Shown: piece by piece, positions 16,682 through 25,878 of the stretch
Position numbering within the stretch: position 1 is the first letter of the stretch
Layout of the letters: every line of letters starts with the position of its first letter
Origin: JAAYRQ01 sp035647235
Lineage (GTDB): Bacteria > Bacillota > Syntrophomonadia > Syntrophomonadales > Syntrophomonadaceae
Direction of reading: 5' to 3'
Length of the DNA stretch: 46,986 nt
Assembly (NCBI GenBank): GCA_964514235.1
Contig: CAZEPV010000016.1
Coordinates: 1-46,986 of the forward strand
The notes under the pieces: model-generated
Database searches by the model: none
The model's input: the letters and a program-made list of their open reading frames with translations, nothing else
Told to the model about the DNA's origin: nothing
Translations under genes and position numbers: made by a program

Positions 16682-17983
16682 TTATTCTTTGAGGTAACCC
16701 TTTGCAACCCTATAATAACTATACAATGTGGTAATTAAAATAATAGCAAACACTAAGGCGAAAATAATTGGCACATCAATGCAAGCTAATATAATAAAAA
16801 TTGTATTAAAGAATATCCCAAAAATTACCGCCAACTTCAATATTATTGGGGAAAGCTTAAAGGGAGCACTAGCATAAGCTTCTGGTTTCTTCTTAGGTAG
16901 CTGCCAGGCTGCAAACCCAACCATGATTCCACTTCCAAGAAATCCAAATACAGTCATTAATGCTAAATAATCTACATTAAATCCCAAGACAATTAATAAA
17001 AGTGCTAATATGGCCATAACTGTTAATGAAAAGTGATAGGAACCATTTTTCGATTGGGCATTAAATTTTTCGGGTAATAGCCCAATACTTGAAAGAACAG
17101 AAAAATCTCGTGGGAAAGATAACAAGCATGCGTTAATGGTAGTTGCTACCCCCAAAAGGGCACCAATGCCAAGTATTCCCAAAGACCAGTTCGGGAGAAA
17201 TAATGCAGCTGCTGCTGGAACAGAAGCATCAGCGATAACCACATCTTGCCAATTTAGGACACCAGTCGTAACATAGGAAACCAATACATACAAACAGGTT
17301 ACTATGAGTAATCCAATAATAATTGCTTTAGGTAGATTCTTACCAGGATTTTCTACTTCCGAGCCCATTTCCGAGATAATTTGGTAGCCTGTAAAAGAAA
17401 AGAATGCTGTCACAGCAGCAAAGAGCAAGCCACTTTGCCCGAAGGGGAACATGGGCTCCGCTTTTGAGTATTCCGTAATATGCCCCAATCCTGGCAGGGC
17501 AAACATTAGAAGTGTAGCTACGATGATGAAGGTCATTATTATCTGACTAGTTGTAGCAGATTTCAGACCCCCCAGATTAATTAAATACAAAATGACAATA
17601 ATACCTATTGCGGTCGGCATTACAGGTATTGAGGGAATATAAAAATGTAAATACTGTCCAAATCCAACCCCCATAGCAGCAGTTGCGGCTATTCCTGCCA
17701 TTATAAACATCCATGTACTTACAGCAGCCGCTTTTGCTCCCAACAACTCATATGTATATGTGAAAACTGCACCTTTACTAGGCATTGCAGAACCTAATTG
17801 GCAAAAATATAATGCTCCCACAAAAGCTGGTAATGATGCAATTAAATAAGCCAGCCATATTGAAGGCCCTGTTTTAGCAGCAATCGGCCCCAGTAATATA
17901 AATATAGATGATCCTACTACACAACCTACTATTATAGATATTGCACCTATTAACCCAATTTTTGGTGTAGTTTCTGTGTTCAT
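16682..17983 (-). CDS. APC-superfamily amino acid permease
   Basis: The 433-residue integral membrane protein has about 12 hydrophobic segments and the APC opening KIGLIGAISIIVGCVVGSSIFILLGPIAAKTGPS, with the GxG-type helix-1 substrate motif. FSFTGYQIISEMGSEVENPGKNLPKAI (near residue 205) is the conserved helix-6/loop region. It resembles general amino acid or polyamine permeases; the substrate is not readable. ATG 17983 lies 9 nt after GGAGG; a TTG just before it is also possible. A minus-strand sigma-54 promoter lies about 220 nt upstream, so it is probably co-regulated with the divergent amidohydrolase/CoA-transferase genes. Confidence 0.92.
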   Translation of the reverse strand: MNTETTPKIGLIGAISIIVGCVVGSSIFILLGPIAAKTGPSIWLAYLIASLPAFVGALYFCQLGSAMPSKGAVFTYTYELLGAKAAAVSTWMFIMAGIAATAAMGVGFGQYLHFYIPSIPVMPTAIGIIVILYLINLGGLKSATTSQIIMTFIIVATLLMFALPGLGHITEYSKAEPMFPFGQSGLLFAAVTAFFSFTGYQIISEMGSEVENPGKNLPKAIIIGLLIVTCLYVLVSYVTTGVLNWQDVVIADASVPAAAALFLPNWSLGILGIGALLGVATTINACLLSFPRDFSVLSSIGLLPEKFNAQSKNGSYHFSLTVMAILALLLIVLGFNVDYLALMTVFGFLGSGIMVGFAAWQLPKKKPEAYASAPFKLSPIILKLAVIFGIFFNTIFIILACIDVPIIFALVFAIILITTLYSYYRVAKGYLKE

Positions 17984-18202
17984 CAACTAATACCTCCTTT
18001 ATTTTTAAAAAACCAAGCACTATTATGAAAATTTACAGTTAATCCATAGCTATTAAATCTAGACCTTTTCCTATTTGCGGTATAAAATAATTCTTTTTTA
18101 CCTCCTTTAAATGTAAATCTATCTCCTTAAACACATAAGTCTCTTTCTACCCCCCCCTATACAAATGAATTAATCTATTAATTTCCGATAACTATTTATA
18201 AA

Positions 18203-18218
18203 CGCAACAATCATGCCA
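18203..18218 (-). promoter_or_regulatory. Sigma-54 (-24/-12) promoter toward the permease
   Basis: On the minus strand the sequence is TGGCATGATTGTTGCG, with GG and GC separated by exactly 10 nt as in the TGGCACG-N4-TTGCW consensus. Transcription would start about 12 nt downstream, giving a leader of roughly 210 nt before the permease gene. Confidence 0.72.
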
Positions 18219-18261
18219 AAACTCCAAAGATGCTATTTAACATGCTTTCTCTTGAGATGGT

Positions 18262-18411
18262 AAATAATGTTTGTTTATATTTCATTATTTGTGTCTAAAT
18301 ACTGTCTCAGCGGGGGCTAGACTTGAGACATGTCACGCAAGAGTTCTGTATGCCAATCTTTGGCTTATAATCAACAAAAAGAATTATCTAATATGTCCCC
18401 GAAGTGTCTCA
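18262..18411. promoter_or_regulatory. Candidate enhancer (UAS) between divergent sigma-54 promoters
   Basis: TGTCTCA (18303-18309) and TGAGACA (18324-18330) form an inverted repeat, and TGTCTCA recurs at 18405-18411. A separate perfect inverted repeat AAATAATG/CATTATTT lies at 18262-18290 and GCCAA/TTGGC at 18352-18364. The elements sit about 85-200 nt from both sigma-54 promoters, the normal distance for enhancer-binding activators. The Fis-type regulator at 22503-24479 is the likely binder. Confidence 0.6.
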
Positions 18412-18505
18412 GCTTAAGATTCCAGATTTAATGTTTCGTGAAAAAAATAGGAAATAATAGGCCCTGAAGCCATTAAAGTAGGGATTGAACGCACTACTGA
18501 AAAGA

Positions 18506-18521
18506 TGGCATCATTCTTGCT
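18506..18521 (+). promoter_or_regulatory. Sigma-54 (-24/-12) promoter of the amidohydrolase/CoA-transferase genes
   Basis: TGGCATCATTCTTGCT keeps the GG and GC dinucleotides 10 nt apart, with a perfect TTGCT at -12. The predicted start is near 18533, 28 nt before the ATG of the amidohydrolase gene. Confidence 0.8.
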
Positions 18522-18560
18522 ATTTAATAAGAACAAGATATTAAATAAGGAGGAATTAAG

Positions 18561-19409
18561 ATGCAAAGTTATCCAGTAATTGATTTTCGTTTAAGAACCC
18601 CACCCAAAATCCAATTTGAAGGCCAAGTAATACCCGATGACATGGCAAATTATATTGAGAAATATGGATTTAAGGAGAAGTTTGAACTTGGTATAGAGGA
18701 TCTTTTGGGGGTTATGGACAAATGCAATATGCCATTCGGTGTGCTTCAATCTGAAATAGAATTTGGTGATTATCTTGATGTGAATAATGCCGTTAAAAAA
18801 ATATGTACAGAATATCCCCACCGTTTTTTTGGCTTTATTACCGTTAATCCGAAATCCGGGGAAGATCCTATAGAATTGATTGAAGATGCGCTTGCTTGGG
18901 GATGCCGAGGTGTAAACATTGAGTCTTGGTCATATGACCTTGATCCAATTGATCCTTATTATATGAGGGTATATGAATATTGTGAGGCCCACAATTTAAT
19001 AGTTACTTCTCATTCTTCTATGAATTTTTCTGTGTATCATAAAATTGATCATAGCCACCCCCGTTTCCTCGATTACATAGCTTGCAAGTATCCAAAATTA
19101 AAATTAGTTGCCAACCACGGAGGATTTCCTTGGATAATGGAAATGGTTGCTGTTGCTTGGAAACATCCCCAAGTTTATATTGATTTTGGTGGAGTTTCGC
19201 CGAAATACATTGGCAAGCCCGGCACTGGTTGGGAGCCTATGCTCATCTATGGAAATTCCCAAATAAAAAAACAGCTTTTGTGGGCTACTGATTGGCCAGT
19301 TATTGATTGTGTGCAATCATTGGAAGAATTTAAGACATTACCATTAAAAGATGAAGTTTTACAACTTGCCCTATATGGCAATGCTGCTAGAATTTTAGGA
19401 CTTGAATAG
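18561..19409 (+). CDS. Amidohydrolase_2-family protein with altered metal site
   Basis: The 282-residue TIM-barrel protein belongs to the amidohydrolase-2 (ACMSD-like) family. Conserved landmarks are TSHSS (H151), VANHGGFPW (H186) and LLWATDWPV (D244) near the barrel ends. The N-terminal metal-binding H-x-H expected after the first strand is replaced by R10-L11-R12 in VIDFRLRTPP, so metal binding may be altered or lost. AAGGAGG precedes the ATG. It is the first gene after a sigma-54 promoter and is followed by a CoA-transferase gene, suggesting hydrolysis, decarboxylation or hydration in an organic-acid pathway. The substrate is unknown. Confidence 0.85.
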   Translation: MQSYPVIDFRLRTPPKIQFEGQVIPDDMANYIEKYGFKEKFELGIEDLLGVMDKCNMPFGVLQSEIEFGDYLDVNNAVKKICTEYPHRFFGFITVNPKSGEDPIELIEDALAWGCRGVNIESWSYDLDPIDPYYMRVYEYCEAHNLIVTSHSSMNFSVYHKIDHSHPRFLDYIACKYPKLKLVANHGGFPWIMEMVAVAWKHPQVYIDFGGVSPKYIGKPGTGWEPMLIYGNSQIKKQLLWATDWPVIDCVQSLEEFKTLPLKDEVLQLALYGNAARILGLE

Positions 19410-19538
19410 ATTTACAAATATTGCTTACAAAAATCCTTTATACTCTGCAGGAAAAATAATACTTTACTTTTTAGCAAACATAAGCAGCACTTATTTAAGG
19501 AGACATAATAATATTATTATTAAAGGAAGGTGTTTTGA

Positions 19539-20723
19539 ATGAAAATTTTAGAAGGTGTAAGAGTATTAGATATGACTACAGCCTATTCTGGCCCCTTTTG
19601 TACTATGCACCTAGCAGATCATGGGGCCGAAGTAATAAAAGTTGAAAGAAATGATGGGGGCGACCATAGCCGTTTATGGACTTACCATAAGGATGGAGCT
19701 AGTACACGCTTTGCATTCGTAAATCGTAATAAAAAAGGAATTACCTTGAATCTTAAATCGGATGAAGGTAAGGAGCTTTTTTTCAGACTTGCAGAAAAAT
19801 GCGATGTCATTGTGGAGAATTTTAGAGGCGGATTTATGGAAAAGGTAGGTCTCGACTATAAACGGGTTAAGGCACGCAATCCCCGTATTATATATGCTTC
19901 TTTGTCTGGATTTGGACAAACTGGTCCCTGGAAGTCAATGGCAGCATATGCAACAATGGCCGAGGCAATGAGCGGAGCAATGTCTGTAACTGGACACCCT
20001 GAAACAGCACCTGTCTGCACAGGTTATTCGGGGGGTGATATGGTGGCAGGACTGAACACGGCCTTAGGTATTGTCATGGCTTTACTTTACCGTGAAAAGA
20101 CTGGCCAAGGACAATATATTGATGTTTCTATGTTAGATAGCATGTTAGGTGTAACCGAAGGGCATATCATAAATTATACCTATTCGGGTGAAATACCAGA
20201 AAGAATTGGAAACCGCGATACTGCAGCATATCCATACGATGTTTTTATTGCCAAAGACGGATATTACGTATTTTCAGTTACTAAAATTACCGATTGGGAT
20301 ATTGTATGTGAAATGATTAATAGGCCCGAGTTAGTTCATGACCCACGCTACGATGAAAATCACAAGCGGCTTCAACGTGCCGATGAGATATATGAAATTA
20401 TTAATGCTTGGTCTGCAAATAAAACTAGGGCTGAGGTAGAGGAAATAGTTGCCTCCTATCAGTTAGTTTATGCGCCTGTTCTAACAATTGATGAAGCAAT
20501 AAAACACCCCCAGATTGTTCATAGAAAAATGGTACTTGATATTGAAGATCCTATCTTTGGCAAAGTAAAGATGCAAGGTATTCCTATTATTTTTAGTGAG
20601 ACCCCTGGTTCAGTTGACAAGCCAGCCCCTACATTGGGAGAAGATAATGAAGAAGTATTCAGCAACTTATTAGGCTTGGATTCTGGAACTATCGCCCAGT
20701 ATAAAAATAAAGAAATAATTTAA
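19539..20723 (+). CDS. Family III CoA-transferase (CaiB/BaiF type)
   Basis: The 394-residue protein begins LEGVRVLDMTTAYSGPFCTMHLADHGAEVIKVE, the standard class III CoA-transferase opening, with later NRNKKGITLNLK and GFGQTGPW. The catalytic aspartate is D167 in TGYSGGDMVAGL. These enzymes move CoA between carboxylic acids via an aspartyl-CoA anhydride. The gene follows the amidohydrolase by 129 nt and ends before a terminator. With the divergent permease it suggests uptake, CoA activation and processing of a carboxylate or amino acid derivative. Confidence 0.95.
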   Translation: MKILEGVRVLDMTTAYSGPFCTMHLADHGAEVIKVERNDGGDHSRLWTYHKDGASTRFAFVNRNKKGITLNLKSDEGKELFFRLAEKCDVIVENFRGGFMEKVGLDYKRVKARNPRIIYASLSGFGQTGPWKSMAAYATMAEAMSGAMSVTGHPETAPVCTGYSGGDMVAGLNTALGIVMALLYREKTGQGQYIDVSMLDSMLGVTEGHIINYTYSGEIPERIGNRDTAAYPYDVFIAKDGYYVFSVTKITDWDIVCEMINRPELVHDPRYDENHKRLQRADEIYEIINAWSANKTRAEVEEIVASYQLVYAPVLTIDEAIKHPQIVHRKMVLDIEDPIFGKVKMQGIPIIFSETPGSVDKPAPTLGEDNEEVFSNLLGLDSGTIAQYKNKEII

Positions 20724-20742
20724 AGGAAAAAACATTATTTAT

Positions 20743-20780
20743 AAAGGCACTTTCAAGTCCACGGCAGAAAGTGCCTTTTT
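20743..20780. terminator. Bidirectional terminator after the CoA-transferase gene
   Basis: AAAGGCACTTTC (20743-20754) pairs with GAAAGTGCCTTT (20766-20777), followed by a T-tract on the plus strand and preceded by A residues. It lies between convergent genes. Confidence 0.88.
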
Positions 20781-20838
20781 CCAACATAATTATTAACAAT
20801 TAACAGTATTAAGTATTATAATAAATACCCCTTGATTA

Positions 20839-22485
20839 CTAGGGATTCTCCTTCATCCCTAAATTAATTTTAAATCCGGAAGCCATATCAATTAATTCAT
20901 TAGAGAGTGTTAACAATTCTCCAGACATTTCTTGGGTTTTGTTCAAATAGTCTAGTTGGTTATTTTTTAGACTGATTAGTTGCTGATCTATTCTATCCAA
21001 ATAATGTGTATTCACCTTGCTACTTAATGAATAATCTTTCATTTTAGGAACAATTTTAATGAACTGTCCCTGTAAGTATTGAAGAATCTCATCATTTTTT
21101 ACCACATTTTTATATGCTTCTTCCCAGTTCTGATCATTCATGCAGTTATTAATGATTTGATTATTAAAACTAATTAATGTTATTTGGTTAATAATATCAT
21201 CAATTGTATTATTAATATTAATAGGTTCTAGCTTAACCTTATCTACTTCTGCTTTATTTTCCGTATTAAACGATAGGATTGATAGTGTTGATTTGGCGGC
21301 TCCTATCAACATTTCAATTTCATTCCCAACAAGACCAATTTTAAAGGCAGAATCAATCGTCCTATTCAATAGTTGTTGTTGTTTATCTAATGAATTATTG
21401 AGACTTTGGGCTAGCCCGCCAAATTCATCAAGACTATTTACTTCTGCTCGTACTGTATAATCACCTTTTTCTACCTTTTTAATTAACTCGATAATGTATT
21501 GAATAGGATTGGTAATTTTAGACATTAACAAAGAAATCAAATACGATAATAATAATATGGCTAATAATATTGTTGTAAGTGATGCCTTCCCAATAGTATT
21601 CATCGGATCGGTAACAGTCTTAGCTGGCAATACAATCCCTAAAATCCATTCCGTTCCATCTATTGGATGGTAGCAAATATATCTATATTCATTATCCATC
21701 TTGATTTTGCTAATTCCTGATTTTTTTTCATTTATAATTTGTTTAATAGTTTTTGTATTATCTATACTAAGTTCATCCAAGGATTTTAAATAATAATCAT
21801 TATTAGGATGTTCCAGAAATATATGATCGTCATTTATTATAAAGGAGTAACCCCCATCAAGATAGGGAATATCCCTTAGAAACCTTTTTATATTAGATTC
21901 GTTAATATCAACAGCAGCAATTCCCAATACATCACCCGAATCATTATAAAAAGGCATTACTGCAGTAATTACCTCTTCCTCTGTAAAAGGATCCCAGTAA
22001 GGTAAAGTATAAACAAGATTATTTTTATTTACTGCTGCCTGAAAGTAAGGCCTTTTTTCAATATCATAATCCTTTGGGTATTCTTCCCTTTCAATATTAG
22101 CATACAAACGGTCGTGGGATGGAACTGCGATATAAAAGGAGTTTATATCAGGATAATAAGAAGTAATATTCCTAAATGTAGACCTTAAATCCAAATAATC
22201 CTTATTCTGATATAGATTTTCATTACGATAATGTTCATTATTGGCAAATGATTTGACTGTAGAATTTTGTGCTATGCTCCATGCAAGCTGGCCCCGTACG
22301 GAAAGATAATGACTCAAATTATCAGCAGTAGATTTAGCCATCATGGATACCCTTTGCTCATCTTTTATTACGATTATTTTTTGTACATATATATAATTGA
22401 ATATGCCAATAAATGCTATGAATAAAATTGTTGAAAATAAAATATAAAATAAAATTCGTTTTTGAATAGTTTTTAACATAACCAT
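20839..22485 (-). CDS. dCache-HAMP receptor without recognisable output domain
   Basis: The 548-residue membrane receptor has TM1 (about residues 9-32), an extracytoplasmic double-Cache domain (about 40-285, with FYIAVPSHDRLYANIE, KRPYFQAA, YTLPYWDP, VMPFYNDSGDVLGIAAVDI), TM2 (about 300-322) and a HAMP domain (about 322-375). The remaining ~170 residues are helical and lack both a kinase core (no H-box or N/G boxes) and a methyl-accepting hairpin (no EVRNLA-type tip). AAAGGA precedes the ATG by 5 nt. It is 17 nt after the sigma-54 activator gene, so the two are co-transcribed. It probably senses a small molecule and signals to that activator by contact. Confidence 0.85.
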   Translation of the reverse strand: MVMLKTIQKRILFYILFSTILFIAFIGIFNYIYVQKIIVIKDEQRVSMMAKSTADNLSHYLSVRGQLAWSIAQNSTVKSFANNEHYRNENLYQNKDYLDLRSTFRNITSYYPDINSFYIAVPSHDRLYANIEREEYPKDYDIEKRPYFQAAVNKNNLVYTLPYWDPFTEEEVITAVMPFYNDSGDVLGIAAVDINESNIKRFLRDIPYLDGGYSFIINDDHIFLEHPNNDYYLKSLDELSIDNTKTIKQIINEKKSGISKIKMDNEYRYICYHPIDGTEWILGIVLPAKTVTDPMNTIGKASLTTILLAILLLSYLISLLMSKITNPIQYIIELIKKVEKGDYTVRAEVNSLDEFGGLAQSLNNSLDKQQQLLNRTIDSAFKIGLVGNEIEMLIGAAKSTLSILSFNTENKAEVDKVKLEPININNTIDDIINQITLISFNNQIINNCMNDQNWEEAYKNVVKNDEILQYLQGQFIKIVPKMKDYSLSSKVNTHYLDRIDQQLISLKNNQLDYLNKTQEMSGELLTLSNELIDMASGFKINLGMKENP

Positions 22486-22502
22486 ATCTATCCTTTCAAA
22501 TT

Positions 22503-24479
22503 CTATTCGTGTCTTCTACTTGATTTTACGTATTCCATAAGTTTATATGTTTCCAATCTTCTATACATAGTAGCCCTGCTTATACCAAGTTTCCTCGCAG
22601 CTTTTGCTACATTTCCCTTGTTAAAATTAAGTGCTTTTATTATTTGGTCTTTTTCATCAATTTCCCATGGAGTTATAGGTTCTTGGGAGTTATTATAAGG
22701 CAAATTGTTACCCTCTGCTCTACCCCTTATTTTATGTAATAATTTATAATAATCACTATTAGATGGTTTTTCGTTTTCCATATCAATTTTATTAAACATT
22801 AATAGACGCTCTGGTAAATGTTCCAGCAATATCTCTTCACCATCAGCAAGAAGAACCGCCATTTCAATCGCATTCTCGAGCTCACGGATGTTTCCAGGCC
22901 AATTATATTGTTTAAATAAGTTAATAACATCTTTTGCTACACCTATTATATTTTTGTAAGATCTTATGCTATGTTTCTGAATAAAATGGTCTACAAGAAG
23001 TGGAATATCTTCTTGTCTTTCACGTAAAGGAGGGATTCTGATTTCTATTACATTTAAACGATAATATAAATCAGCCCTAAAAGTCTTTTCATTAATCATA
23101 AGTTCTAGATTTTGATTTGTTGCAGCAATAAAGCGGACATTTAATGAAAGCAATTGCCTTCCTCCAATAGGTGTAACCTGCTGTTCTTGAATAACTCTTA
23201 GGAGCTTAGGTTGAAGCTCCAAAGGCATATCTCCGATCTCATCTAAAAAAAGGGTACCATTATTGGCCTGTAATAATTTGCCTTGCATACCTCCCTTTTT
23301 GGCACCAGTAAAAGCCCCTTCAACATAACCAAAAAGTTCACTTTCCATCAGGTCACGTGGAATAGCCGAACTATTAATTGCGACAAATTGTCCTTTTGCA
23401 TTTGGACTTGCATTGTGGATAGCTTGGGCTAACAGCTCCTTGCCAGTTCCACTTTCCCCATTAATTAAAACACTTGAAGTGCTATTGGAAACTATGCGTG
23501 CTAATTTTATTATTCTATTAAATTTGTGATTGTTTCCAATTATTTGATCAAAAGTATAGCCAGTTAATTTGCTGCTACTTTCCTTTTTTTCTATAGGATG
23601 CAGTTCCACAATCCAGCCAATTAATTCCTCTAGGGGTGAAATTATCGGTTTTGTATTGATAATAACATCAGTTGAATTAAATTCTGTCTGTATCTTAAAT
23701 CTTTCACCTTTTATCTGAGGCGAAATTTTCAATTTCTGGGGCAATTTATATATAAATAAATCCAATGATTCGTTGAGTAAATTGCTAGACGATATTTGGA
23801 AAACCTGTTCAGCTTTATTGTTAAGATGCAAAATTGTATTTTGATAATTTATCGCCAAAATAGCAATCTGTCGATGGGCTTGCTTAGAATATTCGTTTAA
23901 AATATTAAGTCCGTCAATTTTATTTTTCGTATCCAACATCTTTTTGGCCATAGTTATTACCATAGCCACAATGTTTTCCATAATTCCAATATGAAGTTTA
24001 TGGCGGTCTTCGAAAGCTATTTCAAACCCCACAACACCGATTGTTTTATCGTCATATATAATTGGTGCTCCATAAGTAATGCTATTTTTGAATTCTTGTT
24101 GATAATTATCAAGAGTTTTAACCTTTACTGGTATTCGATTTTGTAGTGCAAAACCAACACCATTAGGTCCAATATAATCATTATTCAAGCACATACCAGG
24201 CTTTATTGACCCTTCAATTCCCTTAGTAAATAAAACATAGCCCACCTCATCAGTAATAAAAAAACCATGGGGAAGTTCCCCATGTAAATAAAACATTTCC
24301 TTTACTGAATTAATTACATAAGCAAGATCAATACGTTCTTGTAATTTTTCTGCAATAATATTTTCTGAAACTATGTGTTTACAAAGTAGATCTTTTTCTA
24401 GATTTATAGTTTCAGCATGTAGGGTTGCTTTTTCAATGATATTTCGTATTTCTTTTTGTGTGCCATTTACCAAGAACAA
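22503..24479 (-). CDS. Sigma-54 enhancer-binding activator (GAF/PAS-AAA+-Fis)
   Basis: The roughly 658-residue activator has an N-terminal GAF-type sensory part (about 60-180), a PAS-like part (about 195-300), a complete AAA+ domain and a C-terminal Fis helix-turn-helix. Visible motifs are Walker A GESGTGKE (341-348), the sigma-54-contacting GAFTGA (388-393), Walker B/DEIGD (413-417) and NVAKAARKLGISRATMYRR at the end. The architecture resembles AcoR/DhaR. The start is TTG 24479, as no ATG follows the upstream in-frame stop before the GAF domain; TTG 24473 is an alternative. It should drive the two divergent sigma-54 promoters at 18.2 and 18.5 kb. Confidence 0.93.
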   Translation of the reverse strand: MFLVNGTQKEIRNIIEKATLHAETINLEKDLLCKHIVSENIIAEKLQERIDLAYVINSVKEMFYLHGELPHGFFITDEVGYVLFTKGIEGSIKPGMCLNNDYIGPNGVGFALQNRIPVKVKTLDNYQQEFKNSITYGAPIIYDDKTIGVVGFEIAFEDRHKLHIGIMENIVAMVITMAKKMLDTKNKIDGLNILNEYSKQAHRQIAILAINYQNTILHLNNKAEQVFQISSSNLLNESLDLFIYKLPQKLKISPQIKGERFKIQTEFNSTDVIINTKPIISPLEELIGWIVELHPIEKKESSSKLTGYTFDQIIGNNHKFNRIIKLARIVSNSTSSVLINGESGTGKELLAQAIHNASPNAKGQFVAINSSAIPRDLMESELFGYVEGAFTGAKKGGMQGKLLQANNGTLFLDEIGDMPLELQPKLLRVIQEQQVTPIGGRQLLSLNVRFIAATNQNLELMINEKTFRADLYYRLNVIEIRIPPLRERQEDIPLLVDHFIQKHSIRSYKNIIGVAKDVINLFKQYNWPGNIRELENAIEMAVLLADGEEILLEHLPERLLMFNKIDMENEKPSNSDYYKLLHKIRGRAEGNNLPYNNSQEPITPWEIDEKDQIIKALNFNKGNVAKAARKLGISRATMYRRLETYKLMEYVKSSRRHE

Positions 24480-24516
24480 ACACCACTCTCATTTACGAAA
24501 TTGTGATGAAATTTTT

Positions 24517-24565
24517 AGAATAAGTATTCTTAATTAAGTATTACATATAGTGTTTTTTAAATCAA
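24517..24565 (-). promoter_or_regulatory. Possible promoter and palindrome upstream of the activator gene
   Basis: On the minus strand TTGATT (plus 24560-24565) and TAATAC (plus 24538-24543) are 16 nt apart. Just downstream lies the palindrome AGAATA-AG-TATTCT (24517-24530), placed over the expected start and possibly an operator. The rest of the 343-nt gap (24480-24822) shows no gene and no clear terminator for the chemosensory operon. Confidence 0.4.
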
Positions 24566-24822
24566 TTTTTATGTAGAAAATAGTCGTAAAGTCTGGAAAA
24601 AGTCGGGTAAATTGCTGTAAAGGAAACGACCCTTGTTTAGCTATTGTATGTATTAGCCGAAGATGGAATTATTTCTTTTGTAAAGGTCCAGCTAGCCAGA
24701 TATTCTTTTGATTACACCTTTCTTGGTGCTTTTCACATCACAGATGCTTATAATTTTCTTTTGTCCGCCATAGAAAATATAATCGGGGGTATTTCCTTAG
24801 TATAAATAACCAATGGGGAAAG

Positions 24823-25857
24823 TTATGGCAACATAGTAGCAATTTGAAGTTCATCTTTTTCCCTTAAGTCAATATATTCATTATCAAGGTATATTATGGG
24901 ATTTATAATGTTATGGGGTGGAATATAGGCAATTTGGGCCACTTGCCCATTATTTAATTCCACCCACATACCTGTATAAAAGGGGGCAATATTATTTATA
25001 AATTTATGTAGGATTGTAGTATCGAATAAGCCTATTCCCTCTGCCAGAAACATCCTAAAAACATCGAAAGGTGGAACCCGTTTTTTGTATATCCTATCGG
25101 AAGTCATAGCATCAAAAACATCTGCTACGGCAACCATGCGAGAATAAATTACAGTTTTATTGGCTTGTACCTTGGAGGGATAACCTGAGCCATCCACCCT
25201 TTCATGGTGTTGCAGGGCCACAAGCCTAATTTCTTCATCAAGTTCATCGATAGCTTCTAGCAGTTCATAACCATAAGTTGTATGTTGTTTTATTAAATTA
25301 TATTCATTTGCAGTTAAAGGCCCATTTTTATTTAATATTTCTGTAGGAATTAATGATTTTCCTACATCATGTAAGAGTCCACAAAGGATGGCTTTTTTAA
25401 TGTCCTTTTCTCGGAAATTAAGCCATTTAGCTATCAACATAACATAAAAAGCAGTATTGATCGAATGGGTATAAGTGTACTCATCTATATCTTTAAGTTC
25501 ATTTATGCAATTGATTAAATTAGCAGATAAATCAATTCCCCCATAAATCTTATCTGCTAATTGCAGAACATTATCATAGTTAAGCCCTTTTCCTGCAGTT
25601 AACTGGTTAAGTATATCCTTTATGGTGGCGACACTTTCTAGATAGTTTTCTTTTAAGGTTATATAAGATTCATTCTTAACTAATCCAGCCTTATATACAG
25701 CTATTTCACAAATACCCATTTCTAAAAGCTGGCTTTTTATGTAGGGCGTAATTATGGAATTTCTAGCAATTAACTTTATCCCTGAATCATTCCAGGTATC
25801 CTCTGCAATAATATCCCCAATTTTACTATCTTCGGTTAATAACCTTCTTTTCAACAT
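24823..25857 (-). CDS. HD-GYP c-di-GMP phosphodiesterase
   Basis: The 344-residue protein has a DUF3391-like or unassigned N-terminal part (1-90) and a full HD-GYP domain: H131, the HD pair H163-D164 in LLHDVGK, QHHERVDGSGYP (GYP at 225-227) and DVFDAMTSDRIYKKR. All metal and signature residues are present, so it should hydrolyse c-di-GMP. It is the last gene of the chemosensory operon, 21 nt after a response regulator gene, and is a likely effector output. A PilZ receptor is encoded at 9.6 kb. Confidence 0.93.
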   Translation of the reverse strand: MLKRRLLTEDSKIGDIIAEDTWNDSGIKLIARNSIITPYIKSQLLEMGICEIAVYKAGLVKNESYITLKENYLESVATIKDILNQLTAGKGLNYDNVLQLADKIYGGIDLSANLINCINELKDIDEYTYTHSINTAFYVMLIAKWLNFREKDIKKAILCGLLHDVGKSLIPTEILNKNGPLTANEYNLIKQHTTYGYELLEAIDELDEEIRLVALQHHERVDGSGYPSKVQANKTVIYSRMVAVADVFDAMTSDRIYKKRVPPFDVFRMFLAEGIGLFDTTILHKFINNIAPFYTGMWVELNNGQVAQIAYIPPHNIINPIIYLDNEYIDLREKDELQIATMLP

Positions 25858-25878
25858 ATGTCCGCTACACCCCTGTCA

